Source: an uncultured Rhodospirillales bacterium (GTDB lineage Bacteria; Pseudomonadota; Alphaproteobacteria; Rhodospirillales; JABHCV01). From it: 64,000 nt of DNA. The position numbers were made by a program, and so were the translations under genes. The stretch is taken from the NCBI GenBank assembly GCA_938092065.1, contig CALKND010000004.1, positions 62,001 through 126,000 on the forward strand, in the 5' to 3' direction. Under the pieces are notes generated by a model. It did not search any database. It saw only the letters and a program-made list of their open reading frames with translations, and was not told the origin of the DNA. Below, piece by piece: positions 1 through 8,617 of this stretch (its first letter is position 1; each line of letters opens with the position of its first letter).

Positions 1-79
1 AGGGTTAAGATTAAAAAAATATTTTGCCGCCTTTAAGCTCAAGTGAGATATCACTATTTTATACGAAAAAAACATACGA

Positions 80-535
80 TTGGCCTTGTTTCAGCCTGAT
101 ATTCCTCAAAATACTGGCACATTACTGCGTATGGCGATGTGTTTGGCTATTTCAATTGATATTATTAAGCCCTGTGGGTTCATTTTTACTGATCGACGAC
201 TAAAGCGAGCAGGCATGAACTATCTCAATGATGCTGACGTTACCCATCATGATTCATGGGAAGCTTTCAGGGAATTTGTTGCTGAGGAAGAAAGGCGTCT
301 AATTCTATTATCGACAAAAGCACAAACAATTTACACTGATTTTTCATACACAGAAAATGACATTTTAATGGTTGGACGTGAAAGTGCTGGCGTTCCAGAT
401 CATGTCTTTAATGCTGTAGATAGGCGTGTTCGTATTTCCATGTCTAAAAATGCACGTTCTCTAAATGTTGCAATTGCTGCAGCCATAGTCCTTGGGGAGG
501 GCTTGCGTCAGCTTAAAGGACCAAGTGCTCTTTAA
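80..535 (+). CDS. trmL: tRNA (cytidine(34)-2'-O)-methyltransferase TrmL
   Basis: SPOUT-family methyltransferase that 2'-O-methylates the wobble base of tRNA-Leu isoacceptors using S-adenosylmethionine. The protein begins with the family hallmark QPDIPQNTG, has GRESAG at about residues 99-104, and ends with the knot segment SLNVAIAAA near residues 127-135. The length of about 151 residues is normal. The listed start is TTG at 80. Family members normally begin MRLAL, and those residues are encoded here from an ATA codon at 74 (ATA CGA TTG GCC TTG), so the true start may be ATA. No in-frame ATG lies upstream before a stop. The gene is alone on its strand in the first 500 bases. Confidence 0.92.
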   Translation: MALFQPDIPQNTGTLLRMAMCLAISIDIIKPCGFIFTDRRLKRAGMNYLNDADVTHHDSWEAFREFVAEEERRLILLSTKAQTIYTDFSYTENDILMVGRESAGVPDHVFNAVDRRVRISMSKNARSLNVAIAAAIVLGEGLRQLKGPSAL

Positions 536-769
536 ATAAAACCAGCGGATAAGATTTAGTTATACTAATTTGAAGTTGGTTTGTTATGCTTCTAGCGCAG
601 GTCTGATATGACTGCAGCGCTGATCTGTAACATGTCCTTAGTGTTGGTTTCATTGACTAAATGCGATGTCCGTCTGTATTTGTGTCCCTCATAATTTAAA
701 ATTACACCATCATTATATTAGTTGAGACAAAACTAATCATTGACGCTAGTTATTTTGTAATAATAGTAT

Positions 770-788
770 GATATTAATTATCATTCTC
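770..788. promoter_or_regulatory. Possible Fur box
   Basis: The 19 bases GATATTAATTATCATTCTC agree with the classical Fur consensus GATAATGATAATCATTATC at 14 of 19 positions. The site lies about 90 bases upstream of the DUF4856 gene, which heads an iron-type cluster, so iron regulation is plausible. The region is AT-rich, so a chance match cannot be excluded. Confidence 0.4.
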
Positions 789-831
789 ATCAATTCACTT
801 TCTGATGAGATTTTTAAGAGAGCATTAACTT

Positions 832-873
832 ATGAAACTTCAAAAACTCCAAGTAATTAGAAAAGAATTTTAA
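832..873 (+). CDS. Possible 13-residue leader peptide
   Basis: An ATG-started frame encodes MKLQKLQVIRKEF and stops at 871-873, three bases before the ATG of the DUF4856 gene. A weak purine-rich AAGAGAG lies upstream. The DUF4856 gene itself has a poor ribosome binding site, so translation of this short frame could help re-initiation. It is far below the size at which coding can be judged from sequence alone, and there is no homology evidence. Confidence 0.25.
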   Translation: MKLQKLQVIRKEF

Positions 874-876
874 AGA

Positions 877-2331
877 ATGTATCATACAAAATTCAATAAA
901 ACTTTAGCGGCAATATCACTATCAACAGCATTTCTAATCTCAGGTAATGCGATAGCAGGTGGGCATATTTATTCTGGATTTCCTATAACAGAAAAAAGTT
1001 ACACTGGTAAAAAAAAGACTTCGGTTTCCTACACAGGCCAAATTGCCCGTCATGTGCTTCATGACTCGCTGAAAAAATTAGCAGTATCAGGTAATGGTAA
1101 AGAAAATGCCGATCTAAAGAAAAAGATGCTTTCATACTACAACGAAAAAGACCCTGGGCGTGCTATTCTGGCTCCTAAGACCAAGGGACCTTTTATTGTA
1201 AAACAGTCTAATGTAGATGAAATTAGTAAAGGTAAGAATTTAGCAGGAAAAACCTATAAAGGAATTATAACTGGCATGCCTAACGGTATGACCGGTATAG
1301 AATTAGTAAATTTCTGGATAGATAAAGCCTCATCAGCGAACAAGGGCGTGGATACTGTGAATGGTTATAACTACGGCCAGTTGATTTCTAAATTTATAAT
1401 GGGAGCAATATCCTACAATCAAGCTGTTGACAATTATTTAGATGAAAAATTATCAGCAGATAATAAGCCAAATGATAAACCATACAAGAAAGGTGCCGCA
1501 TACACTGGAAAAGAGCATTCCTGGGATGAGGCATTTGGTTATTTTGGAGCGCCTGCTCATACATTAACATTATCGCCAAAAAATGTTTACGAAATTGCAA
1601 AACAAGGTAGCAAATCTAAGAAGCCAGAAGATGCCCTTGCCTATGCAGATTACAACAAAGATGGAAAAGTAGATTTAAAAACTGAATTCACTTTTGGCCC
1701 AGCGTACTATGCTTCAGGATTTGACTCTAAGGTTTATGACAAGGGTAAAAATACGTCATACCTTCATACCATAACCAAAGCTTTTCTGGATGGACGTAAG
1801 CTTTTAACTGATGCGCATGGAAAAAAGTTAAATGACAGTCAGCGCAAAATTCTACAAGGTCACGCAACCGTGATCGAAAAAAATTGGCAGCAAGTCCTTG
1901 CAGAGGCAACGTTTAAGTATGCCGGTTCCAGTTATAAGGATATGGCAAAACTGAAAACAATCATTGACGCCAAGGGAGATACATCAAAGGCTCTCAAAAA
2001 TTACATCAAGCACTGGGGTGAATTAAAAGGCTTTAGCCTCGCACTACAGACAGGAAAAAGTGATTTGGGTGAGACTGCAAAGAAAATGAATCAACTAATT
2101 GGATTTGGCCCTTTGATGCCAAATCTTAGTCAAGTTGCAGACATTGACAGCAAAGGAAATTATGTGCGCGACCAGGGTGAAACTTGGGGTGGCTATATGA
2201 TGCACATGTTAAAATTGCAAAAGCTTTTAATTGCAGAATTTGGAATTAAAGCCCGTAATAATGATATGACAGGTAAGATGGCGGCTTTAACTGAATCACT
2301 TGGCGAAGGTGCCAGTTCAGAGAACGATTAA
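877..2331 (+). CDS. DUF4856 exported protein
   Basis: Predicted periplasmic or surface protein of 484 residues. A signal peptide is visible at residues 1-27, with a hydrophobic stretch and cleavage near NAIA-GG. The mature protein carries the DUF4856 features: SYTGQIARH near the N terminus, and WDEAFGYFGAP at about 213-223. The biochemical role of DUF4856 is unknown. Its placement ahead of an iron-type binding protein and permease, and behind a possible Fur box, suggests a role in metal acquisition; that is inference. ATG at 877 is the first codon that gives a complete signal peptide. A strong terminator follows at 2353, so the gene is probably its own transcription unit. Confidence 0.8.
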   Translation: MYHTKFNKTLAAISLSTAFLISGNAIAGGHIYSGFPITEKSYTGKKKTSVSYTGQIARHVLHDSLKKLAVSGNGKENADLKKKMLSYYNEKDPGRAILAPKTKGPFIVKQSNVDEISKGKNLAGKTYKGIITGMPNGMTGIELVNFWIDKASSANKGVDTVNGYNYGQLISKFIMGAISYNQAVDNYLDEKLSADNKPNDKPYKKGAAYTGKEHSWDEAFGYFGAPAHTLTLSPKNVYEIAKQGSKSKKPEDALAYADYNKDGKVDLKTEFTFGPAYYASGFDSKVYDKGKNTSYLHTITKAFLDGRKLLTDAHGKKLNDSQRKILQGHATVIEKNWQQVLAEATFKYAGSSYKDMAKLKTIIDAKGDTSKALKNYIKHWGELKGFSLALQTGKSDLGETAKKMNQLIGFGPLMPNLSQVADIDSKGNYVRDQGETWGGYMMHMLKLQKLLIAEFGIKARNNDMTGKMAALTESLGEGASSEND

Positions 2332-2352
2332 AATAAGCATTGTACATTCTAT

Positions 2353-2398
2353 AAACCGGTGAGGGATGTTTAGATCTTTCCCTTGCCGGTTTTTTTTT
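2353..2398 (+). terminator. Rho-independent terminator
   Basis: A 14-bp stem (AAACCGGTGAGGGA pairing with TCCCTTGCCGGTTT, two G-U pairs) encloses a 12-base loop and runs into an eight-T tract. It lies 21 bases after the DUF4856 stop codon and separates that gene from the desaturase/binding-protein gene. Confidence 0.88.
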
Positions 2399-2409
2399 GA
2401 GAAGCCTGA

Positions 2410-4419
2410 ATGGAAATATTTACTTTTGAGTATTTAAACTTAGTTATTTATCCTTTTATCAATCCACAAAAGCGTATTTTTCTGGGGTACCTGTTTTGTG
2501 CCCTGGTTTTTGCTATTGTCTTTCAACGTTTCATCTTGGGCCACACACTTAGCCAATCGGCTTCAGAATTATTCAAAAAATCGATCTGGTGTTCAAAATC
2601 TGCGCGTAAAGACTATTTAATCATGATAATTAACAAGGCTCTCATGATGGGTGTAGCTCCCCTATTAATATCTAAAATATTAGTAGCGGTATTTCTTTTT
2701 GAAACTATGCACGTTTGGTTCGATGGTCGGACCATTCTCTGGCCAGCAGTTCCCAAGTGGGGAATTGCAACCGTATTCACGATTTCATTGTTCCTACTAG
2801 ATGATGTTACAAAATATTTAGTTCATCGTTGCCTTCATCGGTTTCCTTTTTTATGGTGCTTTCATAAGGTTCATCATAGCGCAGAAGTTTTGACGCCTTT
2901 TACAGTATATAGGACACATCCAGTAGAAGGTATTGTGTTTGGTCTGAGAAGTGTATTTGTTCAGGCAATAGCTACGGCAATTTTTTTCTACTTTTTTGGT
3001 GAGAGAGCGGAGCTCACTACAATTTTAGGGGTAAATGCCGGCCTGTTTCTATTCAATGCTGCAGGTGCAAATTTACGGCATTCGCATGTGTGGATCAGCT
3101 ACGGGACCCTTATAGAAAAGTTCCTCATCTCTCCGGCTCAACACCAGATACACCACTCGTCTGATCCAAAACATCATGACACCAATTTTGGAGTTGTGCT
3201 CGCAATTTGGGATCGAATGGGGGGCAGCTTGTATTGTGCTGATAGTCGATCGCCACGTCAGTTTGGCCTTGGCGACGGATCGGGGCAGGTTCACAATTTA
3301 TCTACAATTTATCTCACGCCAATAATGGAAGCAGTGAGGTGTTTATTTTGGACAATGGAAAAGGTAATGAAGAAAATGCCAGTACTAAATATGAACAAAC
3401 GTATCCGTCACTCTACAATGGGAGGTATCGTTCTATTTTTGTGTATATTTGGCTTTGAACTCTCTGCAGGCGCATCTGAATTAAACATATATTCACATCG
3501 TCAACCCTTTCTGATAAATCCATTTATAGAGGCCTACCAGGCAAAGACAGGAGTTAAAGTTAATATCGTTTACGCATCAAAGGGTTTAGCACAAAGACTT
3601 CAATCTGAAGGAGAAAGAAGTCCTGCTGATGTAATTTTGACGGTCGATATGGCCAGACTCAATGTGTATTTGGACAAAGGGCTCTTGGCACCGGTCCAAT
3701 CTGAGATTTTATTAAAAAATGTGCCAGCTCATTTGCGCGATCCTAATAATAAGTGGTTTTCTTTTTCTAAGCGAGCGCGTGTTATAGTTTTATCCCTGAA
3801 ATCAAAGGATACAGTTGTAATCAAAAAATATGAAGATTTGATAGATTCAAAATGGAAAGGTAGAATTTGTGTTAGACCTGGCAGTCATGTTTACAACCGT
3901 GCACTTGTTGCTTCTCTAATAAATGCTGGTGGCATAGAATTCGCTGAAAATTGGGCTTCAGGATTAATAAAAAATCTTGCACGTCGCCCCCAAGGTAATG
4001 ATAGAGCACAAGTAAAAGCTATTTTTGAGGGTGTATGCGATATTGCTATAATTAATAATTATTATTTTGGCAAACTAAAGTACTCGAATAAAGAAGAGCA
4101 GCGCAAATGGGCTTCTGCTGTTCAACTAGTATTTCCAAATCAAAAAGGACGAGGTGCACACATTAATATTTCTGGTGGTGGAGTAGCAAAGCATTCTAAG
4201 AATAAAAAGGAAGCTATTCGTTTTCTTGAGTTTTTAACCTCAAAGGAAGCACAGAATCTGTATGGTTCTATAAATTTTGAGTATCCAGTTAACCCCAACG
4301 TTGAAGTGCCAAAGGAATTACTGTCTTGGGGAAATTTCAAGGAGGATCAGATGCCGATTAGCCAAATTGCGAAGCTGGCACCTGACGCTCAGAAAATTAT
4401 AGATAGGGTTGGATGGTAA
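2410..4419 (+). CDS. Sterol desaturase-like / iron-binding protein fusion
   Basis: One uninterrupted 669-residue frame. Residues 1-320 resemble the fatty acid hydroxylase/sterol desaturase family: several membrane segments and the metal-binding histidine boxes HRCLH (139-143), HKVHH (152-156) and HQIHH (245-249). Residues from about 328 look like a complete periplasmic binding protein of the FbpA/IdiA iron class. They start MNKRIRHS, pass through a signal-like hydrophobic segment (about 338-356) and continue ELNIYSHRQPFL. The hydrophobic segment would put the binding domain in the periplasm, as a tethered domain or after cleavage. ATG codons at 3367, 3376 and 3391, with AAAAGG just before the first, could start a separate binding protein. 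The permease follows in the same frame after one TAA. Confidence 0.75.
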   Translation: MEIFTFEYLNLVIYPFINPQKRIFLGYLFCALVFAIVFQRFILGHTLSQSASELFKKSIWCSKSARKDYLIMIINKALMMGVAPLLISKILVAVFLFETMHVWFDGRTILWPAVPKWGIATVFTISLFLLDDVTKYLVHRCLHRFPFLWCFHKVHHSAEVLTPFTVYRTHPVEGIVFGLRSVFVQAIATAIFFYFFGERAELTTILGVNAGLFLFNAAGANLRHSHVWISYGTLIEKFLISPAQHQIHHSSDPKHHDTNFGVVLAIWDRMGGSLYCADSRSPRQFGLGDGSGQVHNLSTIYLTPIMEAVRCLFWTMEKVMKKMPVLNMNKRIRHSTMGGIVLFLCIFGFELSAGASELNIYSHRQPFLINPFIEAYQAKTGVKVNIVYASKGLAQRLQSEGERSPADVILTVDMARLNVYLDKGLLAPVQSEILLKNVPAHLRDPNNKWFSFSKRARVIVLSLKSKDTVVIKKYEDLIDSKWKGRICVRPGSHVYNRALVASLINAGGIEFAENWASGLIKNLARRPQGNDRAQVKAIFEGVCDIAIINNYYFGKLKYSNKEEQRKWASAVQLVFPNQKGRGAHINISGGGVAKHSKNKKEAIRFLEFLTSKEAQNLYGSINFEYPVNPNVEVPKELLSWGNFKEDQMPISQIAKLAPDAQKIIDRVGW

Positions 4420-4509
4420 CTCCAAGAAAGGTATCCACTTATCAAAAATGAATTATTAACATGGCTGAGCCCGTGGAATTTAGGGACACTTTTTTTAGTC
4501 AGCATATTT

Positions 4510-6078
4510 TTGGCACCTGTTATAGCAATCGCAATAACTGCAAGTGGTAATAGTGATGGACTGTGGTTACATCTAGCTAACACAGTTTTGCCACGATATG
4601 TGGCTAATACGCTTATTTTAATGTTGGGCGTTGGTCTTGTTACCTTGTTTTTTGGGGTAACCACGGCATGGATTGTTGTGAGATATGAATTCCCTGGACG
4701 CCATATTATTCAATGGGCACTTCTACTACCCGCCACGATCCCGGCATACTTAATTGCATATACCTATACGGATTTTCTGGAATATGCAGGGCCACTTCAG
4801 GTGCTAATTCGTGATTTTTTTGGGTGGGATAATGCACGTGATTACTGGTTTCCAGAAATAAGATCTATGGGTGGAGCCATTTTAGTAATGGGTGCAGTAC
4901 TTTATCCGTACGTGTATATCATTACTAGGACAGCATATCTCTTAACACCAGCTTCGCTGTTTGAAGTTGGACGAATGAATGGTTCTAATATGTTTTGGGG
5001 TGTCGCTTTTCCGTTGGCCCGGCCCGCTATAGTTGCAGGTTTGGCGTTAGTAATGATGGAGACAATTTCAGACTTTGGTACTGTGGAATATTTTAGTATT
5101 GAGACCCTCACACTCGGTATCTTCAATGTGTGGTTAGGTATGAATAATTTAACAGCAGCCTCGCAAATAGCAGCATTTTCTTTTCTCTTTATAATAGTTT
5201 TGGTTCTTATTGAACGAATTGCCAGGGCGCGCCGGAGATACATGGACACAACTCGCCGTTCAGATTCTTTGTCACCACAATCAGTCTCTTTTACAAAAGG
5301 AACTTGGTTTACACTAGTGTGCAGTTTTCCAATCATTATAGGTTTTATTATACCGGTTTGTGTTTTATTGAATTTTGTTCTGCAAGGCTATTCAACTTCG
5401 GTGAACAGAGAGGTTCTTTCAGCTGCATGGAATTCACTTTATCTTGGAGTAACAGTAGCTATTCTAGTGGTCTTTAGTGCAACTTTTATGGGTCTTGTCT
5501 CTTCTTTTGACCGCGGAAAAGTAATGCGGCGGCTTTCTGCTTTATCATCATTTGGCTATGCGTTTCCTGGAACTATATTAGCTATCGGGGTGGTTACAGC
5601 AGGTGGAATGATAGATTCTTGGATTGCTTCAACACTAATGCGAACTTTTGGAATCTCTTATCAAGGATTGCTAACAAGTGGAGTAGGACTGATTGTTTTT
5701 GCCTCTGTCGTCAGATTTCAAGCGGTTGGTTTTGGTGCTGTTACAGCTGGTCTTGAGAGAGTTCCTAGTAACATGATGGAGGCGAGCCGTGTTCTCGGGC
5801 AAGGGCTGGCTCAAAGCATTAGAAGGGTAATGTTACCGTTGATGCGCTTGTCTTGTGTAGCTGGTGGGTTATTGGTCTTCGTTGATGTGATGAAAGAACT
5901 CCCTATGACATTACTTTTGCGTCCATTTAATTACGAAACACTTGCAACTTATGTATACCAGTTTGCAAAGGATGAATTGCTTGAGGAGGCAGCTCTTCCA
6001 GCCTTAGTAATTGTAGCGAGCGGCATCATTCCTGTCATATTGATGAACGCAGCATTGGATAAAATTAGAAAACGGTAA
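4510..6078 (+). CDS. Iron(III) ABC transporter permease, FbpB type
   Basis: Inner-membrane permease with two fused MetI-like domains and about 12 membrane segments, the usual build of ferric-iron permeases. Two EAA-type loops that contact the ATPase are visible (EVGRMNGSNMFW and EASRVLGQGLAQ). The listed TTG at 4510 falls inside the first membrane helix. Coding character continues upstream in frame to the TAA at 4417 (LLTWLSPWNLGTLFLVS), yet no ATG, GTG or TTG occurs there; ATC 4441 or CTG 4465 are the nearest candidates. It follows the binding-protein gene directly. No ATPase gene lies nearby, so the ATP-binding partner must be elsewhere. Confidence 0.85.
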   Translation: MAPVIAIAITASGNSDGLWLHLANTVLPRYVANTLILMLGVGLVTLFFGVTTAWIVVRYEFPGRHIIQWALLLPATIPAYLIAYTYTDFLEYAGPLQVLIRDFFGWDNARDYWFPEIRSMGGAILVMGAVLYPYVYIITRTAYLLTPASLFEVGRMNGSNMFWGVAFPLARPAIVAGLALVMMETISDFGTVEYFSIETLTLGIFNVWLGMNNLTAASQIAAFSFLFIIVLVLIERIARARRRYMDTTRRSDSLSPQSVSFTKGTWFTLVCSFPIIIGFIIPVCVLLNFVLQGYSTSVNREVLSAAWNSLYLGVTVAILVVFSATFMGLVSSFDRGKVMRRLSALSSFGYAFPGTILAIGVVTAGGMIDSWIASTLMRTFGISYQGLLTSGVGLIVFASVVRFQAVGFGAVTAGLERVPSNMMEASRVLGQGLAQSIRRVMLPLMRLSCVAGGLLVFVDVMKELPMTLLLRPFNYETLATYVYQFAKDELLEEAALPALVIVASGIIPVILMNAALDKIRKR

Positions 6079-6184
6079 ATAGTGTTTTACTCAGGTTAAC
6101 TCTAGTTCATAGCTTCTGAAAAAATTGATCTTTCAAAGCTATTTGTTGTTTGGAATTACTCCAAAGATAAGAGACATTTGGTTC

Positions 6185-6211
6185 TTTTTGTCTGGCTGTC
6201 CCAGATAAAAA
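6185..6211. terminator. Possible bidirectional terminator
   Basis: An 11-bp stem (TTTTTGTCTGG pairing with CCAGATAAAAA, one G-U pair) with a five-base loop lies between the convergent permease and cca genes. Both flanks carry T/A tracts, so it could end transcripts from either side. Confidence 0.45.
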
Positions 6212-6220
6212 CTTTTTGTG

Positions 6221-7516
6221 CTATTGTCTTTTTTGACTCTTTATTATTTGTTTTAATTGGTAAATGCATTGTCTTCTATTAGCTTGAAAGTCACCATGCC
6301 GCCACCATGATTTCACTTCCCCCAAAGCCCTGCCGACTGCTGGGCCTTGCTTAAGCCCAAGTTTTTTAGCGTCACCTCCTTTGATTGGAAATATGGGTTG
6401 TTGCCAAGTGTCTGCAGCATCGATCAGGTCTAACCAATGTTTGGTTCTTTCTGGAAAGTTTTGCCGCTCAATAGTTTTTTCCTGGGACCAATTCAGCAAA
6501 ACCAGGTCACGAAAATTATCAGCTCCAAGGTCATACAGGGCATGGTGGCGTTTTAGCTGACTTAACTCCATGACTGGAGTGCGTGCGAACTTTGTCATGA
6601 TGGCTAATCGTGAGCATTGTTTATTAGACAATCGAAGCCGTTTAGCCAAGGCTGCATGTCCTGCTTCATCGATAAGCAGCAAGGCAGCCAGTCGCCTGAG
6701 TTTATCTGGATTTATAGTATCAATATTGATGAAATTGGTTTCAAGCCAATCCATCGATTTCAAGCGGCTAAAATTTTTGGCTTCCGGTAAAACGTATTTG
6801 AGAACTAGCTCGTTATTCATCAAGATCATGGTGTTGGCCGGGTTTGGAGCCTCAAGAATTTTGAATAATTCACTTTGTACTCTTTCGGCTGAAAGTTCAT
6901 TTAGTCTAGGGGCTAATCTTCGGCAGGCAGTGATAGCTGCCTGGTCTACGGCGTTACCACCGAATGTCGCATGGAAGCGAAAGAAACGTAACAAACGAAG
7001 AAGGTCTTCTTCAATACGTAACTTGGGACTACCAACAAAGCGAACCCTACGCTTGTCTAGATCATCCATCCCAGAAAGTGGATCAAAAATATCACCTTCA
7101 ATTGTGCTGGACATGGTGTTGATGGTGAAGTCACGACGCAGCGCATCGGCCACCCAATCATCCGTATAAGCAACAGTAGCACGGCGACCGTGATTTTCTA
7201 CATCAATGCGCAGTGATGTTATCTCGTAGTGTATAGAATTAATAACTGCGGTCACCGTGCCGTGCTCTATGCCGGTTGGGATGGCTTTGATATTTGCTGC
7301 CTCAAGCAGTTTCAGAACCCTGTGGGGTGTTTCCGTAGTTGCAATATCAATGTCCTCAACAGGAAGGCCAACTATTGCGTTCCTGACGCAGCCACCAATG
7401 AAGCGTGCTTCATTGCCCTCGGCTTTCAGGGCTTTGAAAAGAGTTCTTGTTTCCGCTGCTTTCATCCAAGGTTGCGGCGCAAGCTTCCCGATTGCGCCCA
7501 TTCGTTCATTGGTCAT
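6221..7516 (-). CDS. cca: CCA tRNA nucleotidyltransferase / poly(A) polymerase family
   Basis: Class II nucleotidyltransferase that adds or repairs the 3' CCA end of tRNAs. The head domain shows GGCVRN (41-46), the metal-binding EDIDIA (54-59) and the RRDFTIN motif (127-133). The rest is the helical RNA-binding region, for example LLRLLRFFRFHATFG. The 431 residues are typical of the alphaproteobacterial form without an HD domain. It is the last gene of a minus-strand run in which nudix, DUF6111 and cca overlap by four bases each (ATGA), indicating translational coupling. Confidence 0.93.
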   Translation of the reverse strand: MTNERMGAIGKLAPQPWMKAAETRTLFKALKAEGNEARFIGGCVRNAIVGLPVEDIDIATTETPHRVLKLLEAANIKAIPTGIEHGTVTAVINSIHYEITSLRIDVENHGRRATVAYTDDWVADALRRDFTINTMSSTIEGDIFDPLSGMDDLDKRRVRFVGSPKLRIEEDLLRLLRFFRFHATFGGNAVDQAAITACRRLAPRLNELSAERVQSELFKILEAPNPANTMILMNNELVLKYVLPEAKNFSRLKSMDWLETNFINIDTINPDKLRRLAALLLIDEAGHAALAKRLRLSNKQCSRLAIMTKFARTPVMELSQLKRHHALYDLGADNFRDLVLLNWSQEKTIERQNFPERTKHWLDLIDAADTWQQPIFPIKGGDAKKLGLKQGPAVGRALGEVKSWWRHGDFQANRRQCIYQLKQIIKSQKRQ

Positions 7517-7788
7517 TGTTGCGGCTTGTCTTTTGGCACCATTTGGCCTGGTATGACTTCGCCATCTTTTAAGTAGGGAGCACTATATTTCCCTCCTGGG
7601 GTCGCACCACCAGTAATGGCAGTGATAGCCAAGCCAAGCGCCATAAGGCTCAGTCCTGCGATGAGTAGACGAAACCAGGGTCCTGTTCGAGCCAGTACGG
7701 CATCTTTCTGGATAAACTTAGCCCAGCAAAAGAATAAGATACTAGGTAGGACAATCGGAATGATATACATAAAAAAAACACGGGTCAT
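7513..7788 (-). CDS. DUF6111 family membrane protein
   Basis: Small inner-membrane protein of 91 residues with two hydrophobic segments (about 6-24 and 41-60) and a polar, proline-rich C-terminal tail. It matches the DUF6111 proteins found between nudix and cca genes in Rhodospirillales; the function is unknown. ATG at 7788 overlaps the end of the nudix gene by four bases, and its own stop overlaps the cca start by four bases, so the three are almost certainly co-translated. Confidence 0.75.
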   Translation of the reverse strand: MTRVFFMYIIPIVLPSILFFCWAKFIQKDAVLARTGPWFRLLIAGLSLMALGLAITAITGGATPGGKYSAPYLKDGEVIPGQMVPKDKPQQ

Positions 7789-8417
7789 GAGTTTTCCAAT
7801 AGTTCGTAAAGATTAATCAGCATACCTGCGGTGGCACCCCAAATATAATACTCATTAAAGGGTATAGCGTAAAATTCTCGCTTATTGCCCTCACAAATAA
7901 GACTGTGGCGTCTATGATTGACGGGGTCGAGCAAAAACGCCAAGGGGACTTCGAAGGCTTCAGCGACTTCGCCTGGATTTAGTTTTAAATTAAAAGGTGG
8001 GGTCAAAATGGCAACTATGGGCGTCACTCTGAAGCCGGTTCGTGTCTCGTAATCATCAAGTCTTCCGATAATATCAATATGTCGCCGGCGCAGGCCTGTC
8101 TCTTCTTCAGTTTCGCGCAGGGCTGTTTCTTCAGGTGTGCCATCTGCGTCCTCCATTTGGCCACCAGGGAAACTGATTTGCCCGGGGTGCTTGGCTAGAT
8201 GTTCTGTGCGACGTGTCAGTAGGATGGAAGTTCTACCTACATGGACAACCAAGGGAATAAGAACGGCTGCGCGGGTCAGTGGACTTGTGTTGCGGGTGCC
8301 CGGATTAAGGTCATGATCTCCGCGAGGAGCACCAATCAGGGAATGGTTGCTTTGCCTTAGGTGTCTCACCAACCACTCCCGATCTGTAAGGGGGGGAAGA
8401 TATCTGTGTTTGATCAT
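7785..8417 (-). CDS. CoA pyrophosphatase, nudix family
   Basis: Nudix hydrolase of the NudL/CoAse group, which splits coenzyme A into 3',5'-ADP and 4'-phosphopantetheine. The nudix box is clear: PGGQMED, then RETEEETGL, carrying the metal-binding glutamates. About 210 residues is normal for the group. A TTG nine codons upstream (8444) is also open, but ATG at 8417 is preferred because it lies one base after the stop of the DUF1285 remnant, the spacing expected inside this operon. The gene leads into DUF6111 and cca. Confidence 0.85.
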   Translation of the reverse strand: MIKHRYLPPLTDREWLVRHLRQSNHSLIGAPRGDHDLNPGTRNTSPLTRAAVLIPLVVHVGRTSILLTRRTEHLAKHPGQISFPGGQMEDADGTPEETALRETEEETGLRRRHIDIIGRLDDYETRTGFRVTPIVAILTPPFNLKLNPGEVAEAFEVPLAFLLDPVNHRRHSLICEGNKREFYAIPFNEYYIWGATAGMLINLYELLENS

Positions 8418-8418
8418 G

Positions 8419-8613
8419 TCAAGCCGTGCTTTCCAGATTGGCAATATAGTAGGACACGCTTTGGTTGATTTTGACTTCTATGTTGCCGCGTGCAGTCAAA
8501 TAGTGAGATAGCTCTTGTCTCACAGCATTAGCCCCAACCCTGATTTGATTGTCAGTCCCGGCCGTGAATATGGCACCCCATTGGCTCCAAAGCTCAAAGA
8601 TTGCTCTTTCAAC
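8419..8613 (-). pseudogene. C-terminal remnant of a DUF1285 gene
   Basis: A frame of 64 codons with no ATG, GTG or TTG at its head (TAA immediately precedes) reads from VERAIFELWSQWGA through TAGTDNQIRV to RGNIEVKINQSVSYYIANL before its stop. This resembles the last third of DUF1285 proteins, which end with a pattern like TAG-D-PLRV ... RG-LEA-IN-PV-Y-LV. Full-length members have roughly 180-190 residues, so the N-terminal two thirds are missing. It lies directly before the nudix gene, the normal DUF1285 position, and directly after arsJ. The parsimonious reading is that arrival of arsJ-GAPDH destroyed the gene. The family assignment is from memory of the consensus. Confidence 0.55.
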
Positions 8614-8617
8614 TTAA

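Larger units (their letters stand above)
536..876. other. Intergenic region before DUF4856 gene
   Basis: This 341-base AT-rich stretch lies between trmL and the DUF4856 gene. It holds a Fur-box-like sequence at 770-788 and a 13-codon open frame at 832-873, both listed separately. No other gene was found, and no clear terminator follows trmL. Confidence 0.6.

Noticed and set aside
6570-7169. A 199-codon plus-strand frame opposite cca
   Set aside because: It is the shadow of the well-conserved cca frame; its composition is serine- and arginine-rich without any family motif.
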